DNA of 64,000 bases from Mycolicibacterium elephantis DSM 44368 (GCF_004014805.1 NZ_ATDN01000007.1:62001-126000); one strand, 5' to 3'; numbered from the stretch's first letter, positions 1 to 9,820 are shown. The notes: a model not told the origin generated them from the sequence alone. A program made the numbers and translations.

Positions 1-2
1 GC

Positions 3-1058
3 ACCGACCCGCACGCCGACGGGTTGTTCGCGACCTTGATGGCGCTGTTCACGTACTACGTGACCCGGGCCGATTTCACACGGGCACAACGGATCGTCGA
101 TTCGCTGCGAATCGGCGTCGACGCCGGACGCGAGTGGTGGCGCGCCGAGAACCTCGGCGGGGCGGCGACGCTGGCGTGGTTTCGCGGTGAGTTCGGCGAG
201 GCGCTCGCCATGCAGGAGCAGGCCGACCGCCTGATGGCCGCCCGCGGTAGCAGGGACGTCGAGGCCGAGTGGTTCATGCCGCACGACCCGGTGGTGCTGG
301 GGCTGTGCAGCCTTGCGCTGGCCCGGTGGGTGCATGGTGACCTCGACGGAGCCGAAGATGCGTTGGCCCGCAGCGAGAGTCGCGCCGATGACCTGAAGTT
401 TCCGCAGGGTCCGTACAGCATGTGCTATCTGCGGTACGTCCAGATCTGGATCTGCCTCGAAACCGGGATGCTGGAGCGGGCCGGCGAGTTGGCCGCCGAC
501 ATGGTCGAACGGGCCACCGACCACGGCTTCGACCAGTGGGCCGCCCTCGGCGCCACGTTCGCCGGCTATGTGCCGGCCGCGACGCAGCTGACCGACGGAC
601 ACCGCGACGCCCCCGAAATACCGCAGGCGATCGCGACTTTGACCGGTTGGGCGCAGGTGTGCCGGCACCTCGGCGCGACGGTTTTCGTGCCGTCGTTCGA
701 CGCACACGCGGCCCGATTGCTGGTCGCGACCGGTCAACTCGACGCCGCGCGGGCACGGCTCGACGCCGGTCTGCAGCTCGCCGACGAGACGCTGATGCAC
801 TACTACGACGCCGAGCTGCTGCGCGTGCGGGCGGCGACCCGCGCCGATCCTGCTGCCCAACGCGAGGATCTGCGGACCGCGCTCGAAACGGCTCGAAGGC
901 AGGGCGCACCGGTTTTCGCGCTGCGCGCCGCACTCGACGACCACGCCATCCGCGGTGATGCGGCGCGGCAGGTGTTGGCCGATGCGGTCGCGATGTTCGC
1001 ACCCGACAGTTCGTGGCCGGACCTGTCGCGGGCCCGCGCGGTGCTCACCGATTCCTAA
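3..1058 (+). CDS. C-terminal part of a large helical-repeat protein (partial)
   Basis: The reading frame is open from the window edge, so the true start lies upstream. About 350 residues are visible, rich in Ala, Leu, Arg and Asp, with repeated helix pairs of TPR type (for example GEALAMQEQADRL, LDGAEDALARSE, LDAARARLDAGLQLADE). This layout is typical of the C-terminal scaffold of mycobacterial AAA-ATPase/adenylate-cyclase-like or LuxR-type regulators, but no catalytic or DNA-binding domain lies inside the window, so that assignment is inference. The stop overlaps the stop of the convergent DUF3237 gene by a few bases. The annotated first codon is simply the first complete codon in the window. 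Confidence 0.6.
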   Translation, partial: TDPHADGLFATLMALFTYYVTRADFTRAQRIVDSLRIGVDAGREWWRAENLGGAATLAWFRGEFGEALAMQEQADRLMAARGSRDVEAEWFMPHDPVVLGLCSLALARWVHGDLDGAEDALARSESRADDLKFPQGPYSMCYLRYVQIWICLETGMLERAGELAADMVERATDHGFDQWAALGATFAGYVPAATQLTDGHRDAPEIPQAIATLTGWAQVCRHLGATVFVPSFDAHAARLLVATGQLDAARARLDAGLQLADETLMHYYDAELLRVRAATRADPAAQREDLRTALETARRQGAPVFALRAALDDHAIRGDAARQVLADAVAMFAPDSSWPDLSRARAVLTDS

Positions 1059-1510
1059 CCGGCCCGAAAGACCTCGTACTCCACCCCGAAACCTTCGCGC
1101 AGCTTGCCGCGGGCGACGAACACGCTCTGGATCATCCAGGCATAGCGCGGGTCGCCCGTCTCGACCCGTGGTGTGGTCCAAAAGTACTGATCCTCAAATG
1201 AAGTGGCGCTGCCCGATGCCAGCGCGGACGCGACGGTTTCGTTCATCTCGAGCAGCCCGACATACTGCATGTAGATGTTGGCCCCGTCCTCGGTGGCGAA
1301 CTGCAGCCGAACATCTATGCGCCCGTAGCCATCCGGTGCGAATAGCAGCCAGTCGCCGCCGCCGACGGCCTGGGCGTTGAACCGGTCGCCGGTCGCCGCG
1401 CCCTCGATCACTTCGGCGAAGATCCTCTGGCCCAGCGGTCCGGCGCCGAAGTCGATCGGCGGTTTGAGCGACGCCCACATCGAGAATTCGTGCTTGAGCT
1501 CAAGACCCAT
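1055..1510 (-). CDS. DUF3237 family protein
   Basis: A 151-residue protein resembling the DUF3237 (UPF0311) family of single-domain beta-barrel proteins. Family-like features are the N-terminal PPIDFGAGPLGQR segment, GGGDWLLFAPDG, and the DGANIYMQYVG strand with the FEDQYFWTTPR segment after it. The ATG at 1508-1510 starts the family-like sequence (MGLELKHEFSM). No signal peptide or membrane segment is visible. The biochemical role of DUF3237 proteins is not established. It ends convergently with the upstream repeat protein, with overlapping stops, and follows the CGNR zinc-finger gene by 25 bases on the same strand, so the two are probably co-transcribed. Confidence 0.75.
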   Translation of the reverse strand: MGLELKHEFSMWASLKPPIDFGAGPLGQRIFAEVIEGAATGDRFNAQAVGGGDWLLFAPDGYGRIDVRLQFATEDGANIYMQYVGLLEMNETVASALASGSATSFEDQYFWTTPRVETGDPRYAWMIQSVFVARGKLREGFGVEYEVFRAG

Positions 1511-1535
1511 GTCGACCCCTTCGCACCGAGGGACC

Positions 1536-2102
1536 TCACGTTACGCCGTCGCCGACGTGTGCGCGGCGTTGTCGATAGGCCGCCACGTGTTGGCGGTTAC
1601 CGCAGTTGCCGGTGTCGCAGAACTTGCCCGACCGGTTGCGCGAGAGGTCGACCAGCACGGCCTCACAGTCCGGTGCGGCGCACGTCTTGAGCCTGCGCAG
1701 CTCGCCGGTCCGGATCAGGTCGGCGAGCGCCATCGCCATCTCGGCTCCCATCCGCTGCCACAGCGGGTCGGACACCGACGCCAGATGCAGATGCCACTCC
1801 GGCATCTCCGTATGCCGCGTCAGCCACGGCGCAGCACGGGTGTCGCCCAGCAGCGCGTTCACCTCGCTGACGACTCGCTCTTCGTCGCCGGCGGCCGCCC
1901 AGATCTTGCCGAGCCGCTCCCGTAGCCGCTGCACGGCCCGCAGTTCCTCGTCGTCGTGATCGCGGCGGCCCGTCCAGCCGAACCTGTCCAGGTAGCGGTT
2001 CAGCGCGGCGATGTCCGCGAGCTGGTCGCCGTCCACCCGGTCGCTGTTGACCAGCACACAGATCGCGCGCAACGTGAGGTCGGTGTCATGACTGAAGAGC
2101 AT
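1536..2102 (-). CDS. CGNR zinc-finger (ABATE domain) regulator-like protein
   Basis: A cytoplasmic protein of about 188 residues with the two-part layout of the CGNR family: an N-terminal ABATE domain starting MLFSHDTDLTLRA and a C-terminal zinc finger with CAAPDCEAVLVD followed by CDTGNCGNRQHVAAYR, which supplies four cysteines and the name-giving CGNR. These proteins are usually described as stress-induced transcription regulators; the target here is unknown. I chose the ATG at 2100-2102 because family members typically begin with MLF; an in-frame ATG at 2109-2111 is equally possible and has a G-rich ribosome-binding site. It is divergent from the EamA transporter, so it could control it. 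Confidence 0.75.
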   Translation of the reverse strand: MLFSHDTDLTLRAICVLVNSDRVDGDQLADIAALNRYLDRFGWTGRRDHDDEELRAVQRLRERLGKIWAAAGDEERVVSEVNALLGDTRAAPWLTRHTEMPEWHLHLASVSDPLWQRMGAEMAMALADLIRTGELRRLKTCAAPDCEAVLVDLSRNRSGKFCDTGNCGNRQHVAAYRQRRAHVGDGVT

Positions 2103-2176
2103 TTGCCCCATGACCCCCTTCGTCGCTAATGTCAGGACCAAAGCCCATTTTACTCATTACGCTTCCGGGGGTACTC

Positions 2177-3214
2177 ATGGCCGCAGACCAGCTGCCCGCG
2201 GGTCCGGCCGCCGACCACTTCCGCCTCGGCCTGTTTCTCGCGCTGACCTCGGCGTTCGCGTTCGGTTGCTCGGGGCCGTTCGCCAGATCGCTGATGGACG
2301 CCGGCTGGACGCCGACGGCCGCGGTGGTCGCCCGGCTGGCCGGCGGCGCGCTGGTCATGGCGGTCTTCGCGACCTTGGTGCGGCCGGGCTGGATCCGGGA
2401 GGCGGCCACGCACCGCGGGGCGGTGCTGGCCTACGGCGTGATCCCGATCGCCGGGGCGCAGCTGTTCTATTACAACGCGGTCGCGCACCTGTCCGTGGGC
2501 GTCGCGCTGCTGCTCGAGTACACCGCGCCCATCCTCGTCGTCGCGTGGGTCTGGGCCACCACCAGACGCAGGCCGACCCACCTCACCTTGGCAGGCGTCG
2601 CATTGGCCTTCATGGGAATGATGTTGGTGCTCAACGTCTTCGCGGGCGCACACGTCAGCTTGGTCGGTGTCGGCTGGGGGTTGGCCGCCGCCGTGTGTGC
2701 GGCCTGCTACTTCGTGATGTCCGCCAACGTCAACAAGGACGGCGACGAGGCCGTGCACCCCGTCACCTTGGCCGCGGGCGGACTCGTCATCGGCGCCCTG
2801 ACCGTCACACTGCTCGGCGCGACCGGCGTGATGCCGCTGACCTTCACGGCCAACGACGCCGTCGTCGCGGGCTGGACGACGTCGTGGCTGGTGCCGGTGC
2901 TGGCGCTGGGCGTGCTGGCCACCGCGGTCGCCTACACGCTGGGCATCCTGGGCATCGCGCTGTTGCGGCCACGGTTCGCGTCCCTGGTCGGGCTCTCCGA
3001 GGTGATGTTCGCCGTGCTGGCCGCCTGGGTGCTGGTGGGTGAGTCGGTCACGGTGACGCAGGCCATCGGCGGGGCGATCGTGCTGTGCGGGCTGGCGCTG
3101 GCCCGGGTCGGCGACCGCTCCGAGCAGGTCGCCGATGCGACGTGGCCGGACGGGCCGGTCGGAAAGATGCCGACCGTCCGCCGACCGTTAGACCGTCGAC
3201 CACGTGATGTGTGA
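2177..3214 (+). CDS. EamA/DMT-family inner-membrane transporter
   Basis: A 345-residue polytopic membrane protein with about ten hydrophobic helices arranged as two EamA repeats, typical of drug/metabolite transporters (RhaT/YdcZ-like exporters). Visible hallmarks include FGCSGPFARSLMDAGW in helix 1, LLEYTAPILVVAWVW at the end of the first repeat, and GLSEVMFAVLAAWVLVGESV in the second. The ATG at 2177 is preferred because a G-rich tract sits just upstream; a longer form from 2129 is possible but lacks a ribosome-binding site. The substrate cannot be predicted. A charged cytoplasmic tail of about 35 residues follows the last helix. It is divergent from the CGNR gene. Confidence 0.8.
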   Translation: MAADQLPAGPAADHFRLGLFLALTSAFAFGCSGPFARSLMDAGWTPTAAVVARLAGGALVMAVFATLVRPGWIREAATHRGAVLAYGVIPIAGAQLFYYNAVAHLSVGVALLLEYTAPILVVAWVWATTRRRPTHLTLAGVALAFMGMMLVLNVFAGAHVSLVGVGWGLAAAVCAACYFVMSANVNKDGDEAVHPVTLAAGGLVIGALTVTLLGATGVMPLTFTANDAVVAGWTTSWLVPVLALGVLATAVAYTLGILGIALLRPRFASLVGLSEVMFAVLAAWVLVGESVTVTQAIGGAIVLCGLALARVGDRSEQVADATWPDGPVGKMPTVRRPLDRRPRDV

Positions 3215-3224
3215 GTATGTCGGC

Positions 3225-3980
3225 GTGACTTTGCTGCGCGCGATGCGCCTGCCGGCGGCCGTGGTGGCCGCCGTCGCCGCGCTCGTCATCGGCCCGATGC
3301 CGCTGGCCGCGACCCAGCCCGGCCCGCCACCGGGGCCGCCGGATCCCGGTTACGGGATCGGCCAGATACCGGGGCCGCCCACGTCCGTGGCGAGGCCCCC
3401 GGTGGTCACACCGACGTCACAGTGCCCCGACATCGAGGTGATCTTCGCCCGCGGCACCGACGACACCCCGGGCCTTGGCACGCCCGGCACGGCGTTCGTC
3501 AACGCGCTGCGCGCGCAGACCGGCGGGCGCAACGTCACCGCGTACGCGGTCGACTATCCGGCCTCCTACGACTTCCTGGCCGCCGCGGACGGGGCGGCGG
3601 ACGCCACCAACCGGGTCGCGCTCATGTCACAGCAGTGCCCGTCGACACGCATCGTGCTCGGTGGCTACTCGCAGGGCGCGGCGGTGATGGACATGCTGGC
3701 CGGGGTGCCGCCGCTGGGCAACAAGATCGGCTCCATCGGGTCAGCGCCTCCGCTGCCGGGCAGCCTGCACCGGAACATCGCCGCGGTCGTGGTGTTCGGC
3801 AACCCGGCGGCCAAGTTCGACAACCCCATCACCAGTTCGGTTTTCGCCGGCAGGGCGATCGACCTGTGCAAGGACGGCGACCCGATCTGCTCCGGTGGAC
3901 GCAATCCGTTCGCGCACAACGACTATGTGAGCGCCGGACTGATTCAGCAGGGCGCGGACTTCGCCGCCGGCCTGGTCTGA
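3225..3980 (+). CDS. Secreted cutinase-family serine esterase (first of three)
   Basis: A cutinase-like protein (Culp) of about 251 residues with an N-terminal secretion signal (AVVAAVAALVIGPMPLAA), a proline-rich linker, and then the esterase domain. Catalytic features are the nucleophile elbow GGYSQGAAV, Asp in CKDGDPICS and His in NPFAHNDYV; the conserved cysteines of the family are present at SQCPDIEVIF and in the Asp loop. Mycobacterial cutinases hydrolyse short and medium acyl esters outside the membrane. The position before truA matches M. tuberculosis cut3/cut4 (Rv3451/Rv3452). The GTG at 3225 is chosen; GTG/ATG starts at 3204-3209 would overlap the transporter stop. It is first in a tandem array with the next two genes. 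Confidence 0.88.
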   Translation: MTLLRAMRLPAAVVAAVAALVIGPMPLAATQPGPPPGPPDPGYGIGQIPGPPTSVARPPVVTPTSQCPDIEVIFARGTDDTPGLGTPGTAFVNALRAQTGGRNVTAYAVDYPASYDFLAAADGAADATNRVALMSQQCPSTRIVLGGYSQGAAVMDMLAGVPPLGNKIGSIGSAPPLPGSLHRNIAAVVVFGNPAAKFDNPITSSVFAGRAIDLCKDGDPICSGGRNPFAHNDYVSAGLIQQGADFAAGLV

Positions 3981-4002
3981 CCTCTACGTCGTAACCTGCC
4001 GA

Positions 4003-4008
4003 TATCAT
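4003..4008 (+). promoter_or_regulatory. Probable -10 box (TATCAT) giving a leaderless cutinase transcript
   Basis: The hexamer TATCAT fits the mycobacterial TANNNT -10 consensus. It ends nine bases before the GTG start of the second cutinase gene, so a transcript would begin at or next to the start codon. No ribosome-binding site is visible, which fits leaderless translation. The same arrangement precedes the third cutinase. Confidence 0.5.
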
Positions 4009-4016
4009 CTGGACCC

Positions 4017-4665
4017 GTGGATTTCCATCGTCTTCGCCGACGGCTGCTCGGCGCTACCTCTGCGATGCTGACCGCGTCGGCGATCCTCGTCCCGGCGACC
4101 GCGTCCGCCCAACCCTGCTCGGATGTGACGGTGGTGTTCGCGCGGGGCACCGGCGAACCGCCCGGCATCGGCCGGGTCGGCCAGGCCTTCGTCGACGCGT
4201 TGCGCCCCCAACTCGGCGACCGGACGCTGTCCAGCTACGGGGTGAACTACCCGGCAAGCTATGACTTCGTCCTCGCCGCGGACGGCGCCGCCGACGCGTC
4301 GACATATGTGTCGAACATCGTGGCGACCTGCCCGACGACCCGGATCGTGCTCGGTGGGTTCTCTCAGGGGGCGGCCGTGGTCGACATGCTCGCCGGGGTG
4401 CCGCCGCTGGGCAACCGCCTCGGCGCGGTAGGCCCGATGCTGCCCCCGACCGCCGTGTCCAACGTCGCCGCCGTCGCGGTGTTCGGCAATCCGGCGACGA
4501 AGTTCGGTAACCCGATCACCAGTTCCGTCTTCGGCGGGCGCGATCGATCTGTGCACCGACGGCGACCCGATCTGCTCGCCCGGCCGGAACCCGTTCGCCC
4601 ACAGCAACTACGTCGGCGCCGGGCTGGCGCACCACGCGGCGAACTTCGTGGCAAGCCTGGTCTAG
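4017..4665 (+). pseudogene. Frameshifted secreted cutinase (second of three)
   Basis: Starts at GTG 4017 with a clear signal peptide ending in PATASA before QPCSDVTVVFARG, and carries the nucleophile elbow GGFSQGAAV. The frame is lost in a CGCG run at about 4539-4542. Codons encoding IDLCTDGDPICSPG, the catalytic NPFAHSNYV and the normal C-terminus ASLV-stop are present, but in another frame, ending at 4665. Comparison with the first cutinase (FAGRAIDLC) points to loss of two bases from a CG repeat. Unrepaired, translation runs on to 4727 in a basic nonsense tail without catalytic Asp and His. This is either a recent pseudogene or a sequencing error in a GC-rich repeat. Confidence 0.8.
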
Positions 4666-4710
4666 GTCGTCGCCTCCAAATCCGTCGACGACGACGTCGA
4701 CGAAATCCGT

Positions 4711-4716
4711 TATCAT
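4711..4716 (+). promoter_or_regulatory. Probable -10 box (TATCAT) before the third cutinase
   Basis: TATCAT lies eight bases before the GTG start at 4724, in the same context (TATCATCGG here, TATCATCTGG before the previous cutinase). The spacing predicts transcription starting at the initiation codon, a leaderless arrangement common in mycobacteria. Confidence 0.5.
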
Positions 4717-4723
4717 CGGCTGG

Positions 4724-5428
4724 GTGAAAAACGATCTTGGAAGTCGTTGCGGGCGTCGGGGGTTGCTGTTTGTCGCGGCGGTGGTGCTTGCGGCGGCCGG
4801 TCTGATCGTTCCGGCAGCGCCCGGCTACCAAGGATTCGCGGGGTTTGTGCCCGTCGCGGCCGCACAGTCCTGCCCGCAGGCAGAGCTGATCTTCGCCCGT
4901 GGCCGCACCGAGGCTCCCGGCGCCGGGGTGATCGGCAACGCGCTCATCAGCGCGATACGCAGCAAGACCGACAAGAGCATCAATCTCTACTCGGTGAGCT
5001 ATCCCGCCGACTACGAGGTGGACATCGGCGCCAACGACATGAGCGCGCGCATCCAGGACATGGCGGCCCGCTGCCCCGACACCCGACTGGTGCTGGGCGG
5101 CTATTCGCTGGGCGCCGCGGTGACCGACGTGGTGCTGGCCGCTCCCATCGCGGCGCTCGGCTTCAAGAACCCGTTGCCGGCGGGCATGGACCGACACATC
5201 GCGGCCATCGCGCTGTTTGGCAACGGCATCGCCTGGGTCGGGCCGATCACGAACCTGAGCCCGCTCTACAGCGAACGCACCATCGAGCTGTGCCACGGTG
5301 CGGATCCGATCTGCAGCCCGGCCGACCCGAAGACCTGGGAGGGCAACTGGCCCGACCACGCCGCGCGGGCCTACATCAACGCCGGCATGGTCAACCAGGC
5401 CGCCGACTTCATCGTGGCCCGCATCTAG
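4724..5428 (+). CDS. Secreted cutinase-family esterase (third of three)
   Basis: A 234-residue Culp protein. It has a long signal peptide (basic start, then LLFVAAVVLAAAGLIV, cleavage likely after VAAAQ), the domain start SCPQAELIFARGR, the elbow GGYSLGAAV (Leu instead of the Gln of the two upstream copies), the Asp loop HGADPICSP, and the catalytic His in WPDHAARAYI. It is more divergent than the first two copies and resembles the Cut4/Culp4 branch (Rv3452 in M. tuberculosis), which would fit a phospholipase or thioesterase activity; that subfamily call is tentative. The start is a GTG immediately behind a TATCAT -10 box. It ends three bases from the convergent truA stop. Confidence 0.87.
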   Translation: MKNDLGSRCGRRGLLFVAAVVLAAAGLIVPAAPGYQGFAGFVPVAAAQSCPQAELIFARGRTEAPGAGVIGNALISAIRSKTDKSINLYSVSYPADYEVDIGANDMSARIQDMAARCPDTRLVLGGYSLGAAVTDVVLAAPIAALGFKNPLPAGMDRHIAAIALFGNGIAWVGPITNLSPLYSERTIELCHGADPICSPADPKTWEGNWPDHAARAYINAGMVNQAADFIVARI

Positions 5429-5431
5429 TCC

Positions 5432-6325
5432 CTAGTCGACGACCCGCAGGTCCCGGGTCACCTTGGTCCTGGCCTCCAGCTGGTCGTCGGGCGGGTAGTC
5501 CACGCCGACGAGGGTCAGGCCCTGCGGCGGCGCCGCCGCGAACTCGCTGGAGCGTCGCTCGGCCGTCAACAGCGTTGCGCACCAGTCCGGTTCGCGGCGA
5601 CCCTCGCCGACCGCAAGCAGCGCACCCACCAGTGAGCGGACCATCGACCAGCAGAACGCGTCGGCGGTGACGTGGGCGGTGACGCGGTCGCCGTCGCGCG
5701 ACCAGTCCAGCCGCTGCAGGTCGCGGATCGTGGTGGCGCCTTCACGGTGACGGCAGAAGGCGGCGAAGTCGTGCAGCCCCAACAGGTGTCGGGATGCGGC
5801 GGCCATGGCGTCGACGTCCAGCGGGCGGGGCCACGCCGTCACATAGCGGGCGTCCTGCGGGTCCACCCCATACGGCGCAGTGGACAGCCGGTAGAGGTAA
5901 TGGCGTCGCAGCGCTGAGAACCGCGCATCGAAACCCGCTGGGGCGCGGGCGATATGGCGAACACGCACATCGGCAGGCAGGAACCGGCCGAGCCGTCGCG
6001 CCAGCGGGAGGAACTCGCTGTCCCCCGGTCGCGGCGTGCGCGGGTAGGCGTGTGACAGCGCGTCGGCGGGCACGTCGACGTGGGCGACCTGACCGCTGGC
6101 GTGCACGCCGGCGTCGGTGCGTCCGGCCGCGCGCAGCTGCACCGGGGTGCGAAACACCGTCGACAACGCCTCGTCGAGAACGCCTGCTACGGTGCGCTGG
6201 CCCGCCTGCACCGCCCACCCGGCGAAATCGGTTCCGTCGTAGGCGATGTCGAGGCGAAGACGAACATGCCCGCCACCGGAGTCGATGGCGGGCATGTTCA
6301 CAGAGTCGTCAGGACTTGTCGTCAT
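5432..6325 (-). CDS. truA: tRNA pseudouridine(38-40) synthase TruA
   Basis: TruA converts uridines 38-40 of the tRNA anticodon stem-loop to pseudouridine. The 297-residue protein has the motif [12 protein letters not shown] containing the catalytic Asp, the early strand [31 protein letters not shown], and the C-terminal [19 protein letters not shown]. It is the last gene of the minus-strand ribosomal cluster and overlaps the rplQ end by 17 bases if the first ATG (6323-6325) is used. A second in-frame ATG at 6293-6295 would remove the overlap and may be the real start. Confidence 0.95.
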   Translation of the reverse strand: MTTSPDDSVNMPAIDSGGGHVRLRLDIAYDGTDFAGWAVQAGQRTVAGVLDEALSTVFRTPVQLRAAGRTDAGVHASGQVAHVDVPADALSHAYPRTPRPGDSEFLPLARRLGRFLPADVRVRHIARAPAGFDARFSALRRHYLYRLSTAPYGVDPQDARYVTAWPRPLDVDAMAAASRHLLGLHDFAAFCRHREGATTIRDLQRLDWSRDGDRVTAHVTADAFCWSMVRSLVGALLAVGEGRREPDWCATLLTAERRSSEFAAAPPQGLTLVGVDYPPDDQLEARTKVTRDLRVVD

Positions 6326-6914
6326 CCTTTTCGGCTTCAGCGTCGTCGGCCTGCGCCTCGGCCTCGTCGGCGGCGACCTCGGTCGACTCCGCCTTGGCGT
6401 CCTCGACCGACTGGTCCTCGGTGGGCCCCTCGGCGGCCTCCGGCTCGACCGCGGCCTGCGGCGCGGACGCCGCGGCGACCTTCTGCTCGGACTTCTCGGC
6501 CCGCTTCGCCTGCGACGCCGCCGACCGGCGGGCCCGCTCGGCCTCCGAGGTCACCGTCTTCTCCCGCACCAGCTCGATGACCGCCATGGGCGCGTTGTCG
6601 CCCTTGCGTGCCTCGACCTTGATGATGCGGGTGTAGCCGCCGTTGCGGTCGGCGTAGAACGGACCGATCTCGGCGAACAGCGTGTGCACCACGTCCTTGT
6701 CGCGGATCTTCTTCATCACCTCGCGCCGGTTGTGCAGGGTGCCCTTCTTGGCGTGGGTGATGAGCTTCTCCGCATAGGGCCGCAACGCCCGCGCCTTGGG
6801 CTCGGTCGTCTTGATCCGGCCGTGCTCGAAGAGCGATGTGGCCAGGTTGGCCAGGAGCGCCTTCTGGTGTGAGGACGACCCGCCGAGGCGAGGACCCTTG
6901 GTGGGCTTGGGCAT
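6309..6914 (-). CDS. rplQ: 50S ribosomal protein L17 with long acidic tail
   Basis: Large-subunit protein L17. Residues 1 to about 120 are the conserved core ([56 protein letters not shown]). The remaining 80 or so residues are an Ala/Glu/Asp-rich low-complexity tail absent from most bacterial L17 proteins but usual in mycobacteria. It lies 28 bases downstream of rpoA and overlaps truA, and so belongs to the alpha operon. Confidence 0.97.
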   Translation of the reverse strand: MPKPTKGPRLGGSSSHQKALLANLATSLFEHGRIKTTEPKARALRPYAEKLITHAKKGTLHNRREVMKKIRDKDVVHTLFAEIGPFYADRNGGYTRIIKVEARKGDNAPMAVIELVREKTVTSEAERARRSAASQAKRAEKSEQKVAAASAPQAAVEPEAAEGPTEDQSVEDAKAESTEVAADEAEAQADDAEAEKDDDKS

Positions 6915-6942
6915 TGCGAACTCCTATGAGGGATGTGACGTA

Positions 6943-8004
<1,062 letters not shown>

Positions 8005-8077
8005 CTATCTCCTTCTCGACACCCGCTATTTGATGCCGTCGGGGGGTTCTCGGGGGGCGGCGCTCCCCGAGGGGTCT

Positions 8078-8683
8078 TTACTTCGAGTAGAACTCGACGA
8101 TGAGCTGCTCGGAGAGCGGCACGTCGATCTGCTCGCGGGTGGGCAGTTGGTGCACCAGGATGCGCGGACGCTCGCCGACCACCTGCAGCCACGACGGAAC
8201 CGGCCGCTCGCCCATGGTTTCCCTGGCGATCTGGAACGGCAGCGTGTTCAGCGACTTGTCCTTGACGTCGATGATGTCGTACTGCGACACCCGGTAGCTG
8301 GGGATGTCCACCTTGACGCCGTTGACCAGGAAGTGGCCGTGGCTGACCAGCTGGCGGGCCTGACGGCGGGTGCGCGCCAGCCCGGCGCGGTAGACCACGT
8401 TGTCGAGCCGGCTCTCCAGGATGCGCAGCAGCTCGTCGCCGGTGACGGCCGAGCGCCGCACCGCCTCCTCGTAGTAGCGGCGGAACTGCTTCTCCATCAC
8501 GCCGTAGGTGAAGCGGGCCTTCTGCTTCTCCTGCAGCTGCAGGCGGTATTCGCTCTCCTTGACCCGCGAGCGGCCGTGCTGGCCGGGCGGGTAGGGACGC
8601 TTCTCGAACGACTGATCGCCGCCGACCAGGTCGACGCCGAGGCGGCGCGACTTGCGGGTCGCGGGTCCGGTGTAACGAGCCAT
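8078..8683 (-). CDS. rpsD: 30S ribosomal protein S4
   Basis: Primary 16S rRNA-binding protein of the small subunit, 201 residues. It has the S4 N-terminal region (MARYTGPATRKSRRLGVDLV), the cluster YPPGQHGRSRVKESEYRLQL, and the S4 RNA-binding domain (RLDNVVYRAGLARTRRQAR, VSHGHFLVNG). Mycobacteria also often use a second S4 of zinc-free type; this copy lacks an N-terminal zinc-cysteine cluster. It lies 14 bases after rpsK. Confidence 0.97.
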   Translation of the reverse strand: MARYTGPATRKSRRLGVDLVGGDQSFEKRPYPPGQHGRSRVKESEYRLQLQEKQKARFTYGVMEKQFRRYYEEAVRRSAVTGDELLRILESRLDNVVYRAGLARTRRQARQLVSHGHFLVNGVKVDIPSYRVSQYDIIDVKDKSLNTLPFQIARETMGERPVPSWLQVVGERPRILVHQLPTREQIDVPLSEQLIVEFYSK

Positions 8684-8697
8684 CTCTGAATCTCCTC

Positions 8698-9105
8698 CTA
8701 GACCCGGCGCCGCTTCGGCGGACGGCAGCCGTTGTGCGGCTGCGGCGTGACATCGGCGATCGCGCCGACCTCGAGGCCGGCGGCCTGCAACGACCGGATG
8801 GCGGTCTCCCGGCCCGAGCCCGGGCCCTTCACGAACACGTCGACCTTGCGCACGCCGTGTTCCTGCGCCTTGCGGGCGGCGTTCTCGGCGGCCAACTGTG
8901 CGGCGAACGGCGTCGACTTACGCGAGCCCTTGAAGCCGACGTGACCGGACGACGCCCAGGCGATGACGTTGCCCTGCGGGTCGGTGATCGTCACGATCGT
9001 GTTGTTGAACGTGCTCTTGATGTGCGCGGCGCCGTGCGGGACGTTCTTCTTCTCCCGGCGACGGGTGGACTTGCCCTTCGCGGCTGCCTTCTTTGCTGGT
9101 GGCAT
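8698..9105 (-). CDS. rpsK: 30S ribosomal protein S11
   Basis: S11 forms the platform of the 30S subunit near the mRNA exit. The 135-residue protein begins [20 protein letters not shown] and continues with [34 protein letters not shown] and the terminal [13 protein letters not shown]. The ATG at 9103-9105 is chosen because it starts the family sequence; the open frame upstream is an antisense-type extension inside rpsM. It lies four bases after rpsM. Confidence 0.97.
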   Translation of the reverse strand: MPPAKKAAAKGKSTRRREKKNVPHGAAHIKSTFNNTIVTITDPQGNVIAWASSGHVGFKGSRKSTPFAAQLAAENAARKAQEHGVRKVDVFVKGPGSGRETAIRSLQAAGLEVGAIADVTPQPHNGCRPPKRRRV

Positions 9106-9109
9106 GTGC

Positions 9110-9484
9110 TTACCTGGCCTTCTTCTTGCCGGCGATGGTGCGCTTGGGGCCCTTACGGGTACGCGCGTTGGTCTTGGTCCGCTGGCCGCGCACCGGCAGG
9201 CCGCGGCGGTGCCGCAGGCCCTGGTAGCAGCCGATCTCGATCTTGCGGCGGATGTCGGCCTGCACCTCACGGCGCAGATCGCCCTCCACCTTGAGGTTGC
9301 CCTCGATGTAGTCGCGCAGCTGGGTCAGCTGGTCGTCGGTGAGGTCTTTGGTGCGGAGGTCCTTGGAGATGCCCGTCGCCGCGAGAATCTCGTTGGAACG
9401 GGTACGGCCGATGCCGTAGATGTAGGTCAGGGCGACCTCCATGCGCTTATCGCGCGGGAGATCTACGCCCACGAGACGTGCCAT
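9110..9484 (-). CDS. rpsM: 30S ribosomal protein S13
   Basis: S13 sits on the 30S head and contacts the P-site tRNA and the 50S subunit. The 124-residue protein shows the conserved start [34 protein letters not shown] and the basic tail [20 protein letters not shown]. It has a good AAGAAGGA ribosome-binding site upstream. It is separated from rpmJ by 187 bases, unusually long for this operon. Confidence 0.97.
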   Translation of the reverse strand: MARLVGVDLPRDKRMEVALTYIYGIGRTRSNEILAATGISKDLRTKDLTDDQLTQLRDYIEGNLKVEGDLRREVQADIRRKIEIGCYQGLRHRRGLPVRGQRTKTNARTRKGPKRTIAGKKKAR

Positions 9485-9671
9485 CAGGCAGTGTTCCTTC
9501 TTCTATGCGGAGGTCTGGTCCCAGCCCGCTCCCCGTTGGGGTCCGGCCTCCGTACCGGACGTGACGAGCGGCCTACCCGCTCGGTGGTGCTGGGATTTCG
9601 TCATTGAGTTGTGTGCGAGCGGAAGCGGAAGCTCAACCTGATTGCTCTTCGCGCAAGCGCTCATCGGCGCC
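9485..9671 (-). other. 187-base non-coding gap between rpmJ and rpsM
   Basis: No gene is visible. On the transcript, arms CGGAGG/CCTCCG (9508-9513 and 9547-9552) can pair around a GC-rich loop shortly before the rpsM ribosome-binding site, so this could be a structured leader or could hold an internal promoter. Function is not established. Confidence 0.3.
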
Positions 9672-9785
9672 TCAGCCTTGGCGTTGCTTGTGACGCGGAT
9701 CGGAGCAGATCACCATGACCCGCCCATGCCGGCGGATCACCCTGCACTTGTCGCAAATGGGCTTGACGCTCGGGTTCACCTTCAC
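9672..9785 (-). CDS. rpmJ: 50S ribosomal protein L36 (zinc-ribbon type)
   Basis: A 37-residue protein starting at GTG (9783-9785): [19 protein letters not shown], then [18 protein letters not shown]. It has the zinc-binding pattern C-x2-C ... C-x4-H (C11, C14, C27, H32), so this is the zinc-dependent C+ form of L36. Mycobacteria replace zinc-dependent ribosomal proteins by zinc-free paralogues under zinc starvation through Zur, which is relevant because a Zur-type box lies about 6 kb away. It sits between infA and rpsM in the standard order. Confidence 0.95.
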
Positions 9786-9820
9786 GGCAGTGTTCGATCC
9801 TGTTCTTTCTCGTTCTTGAC

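Noticed and set aside
4017..4727. Functional cutinase with a novel basic C-terminal domain
   Set aside because: The basic tail is the out-of-frame reading of the normal catalytic segment, so a frameshift is the simpler explanation.
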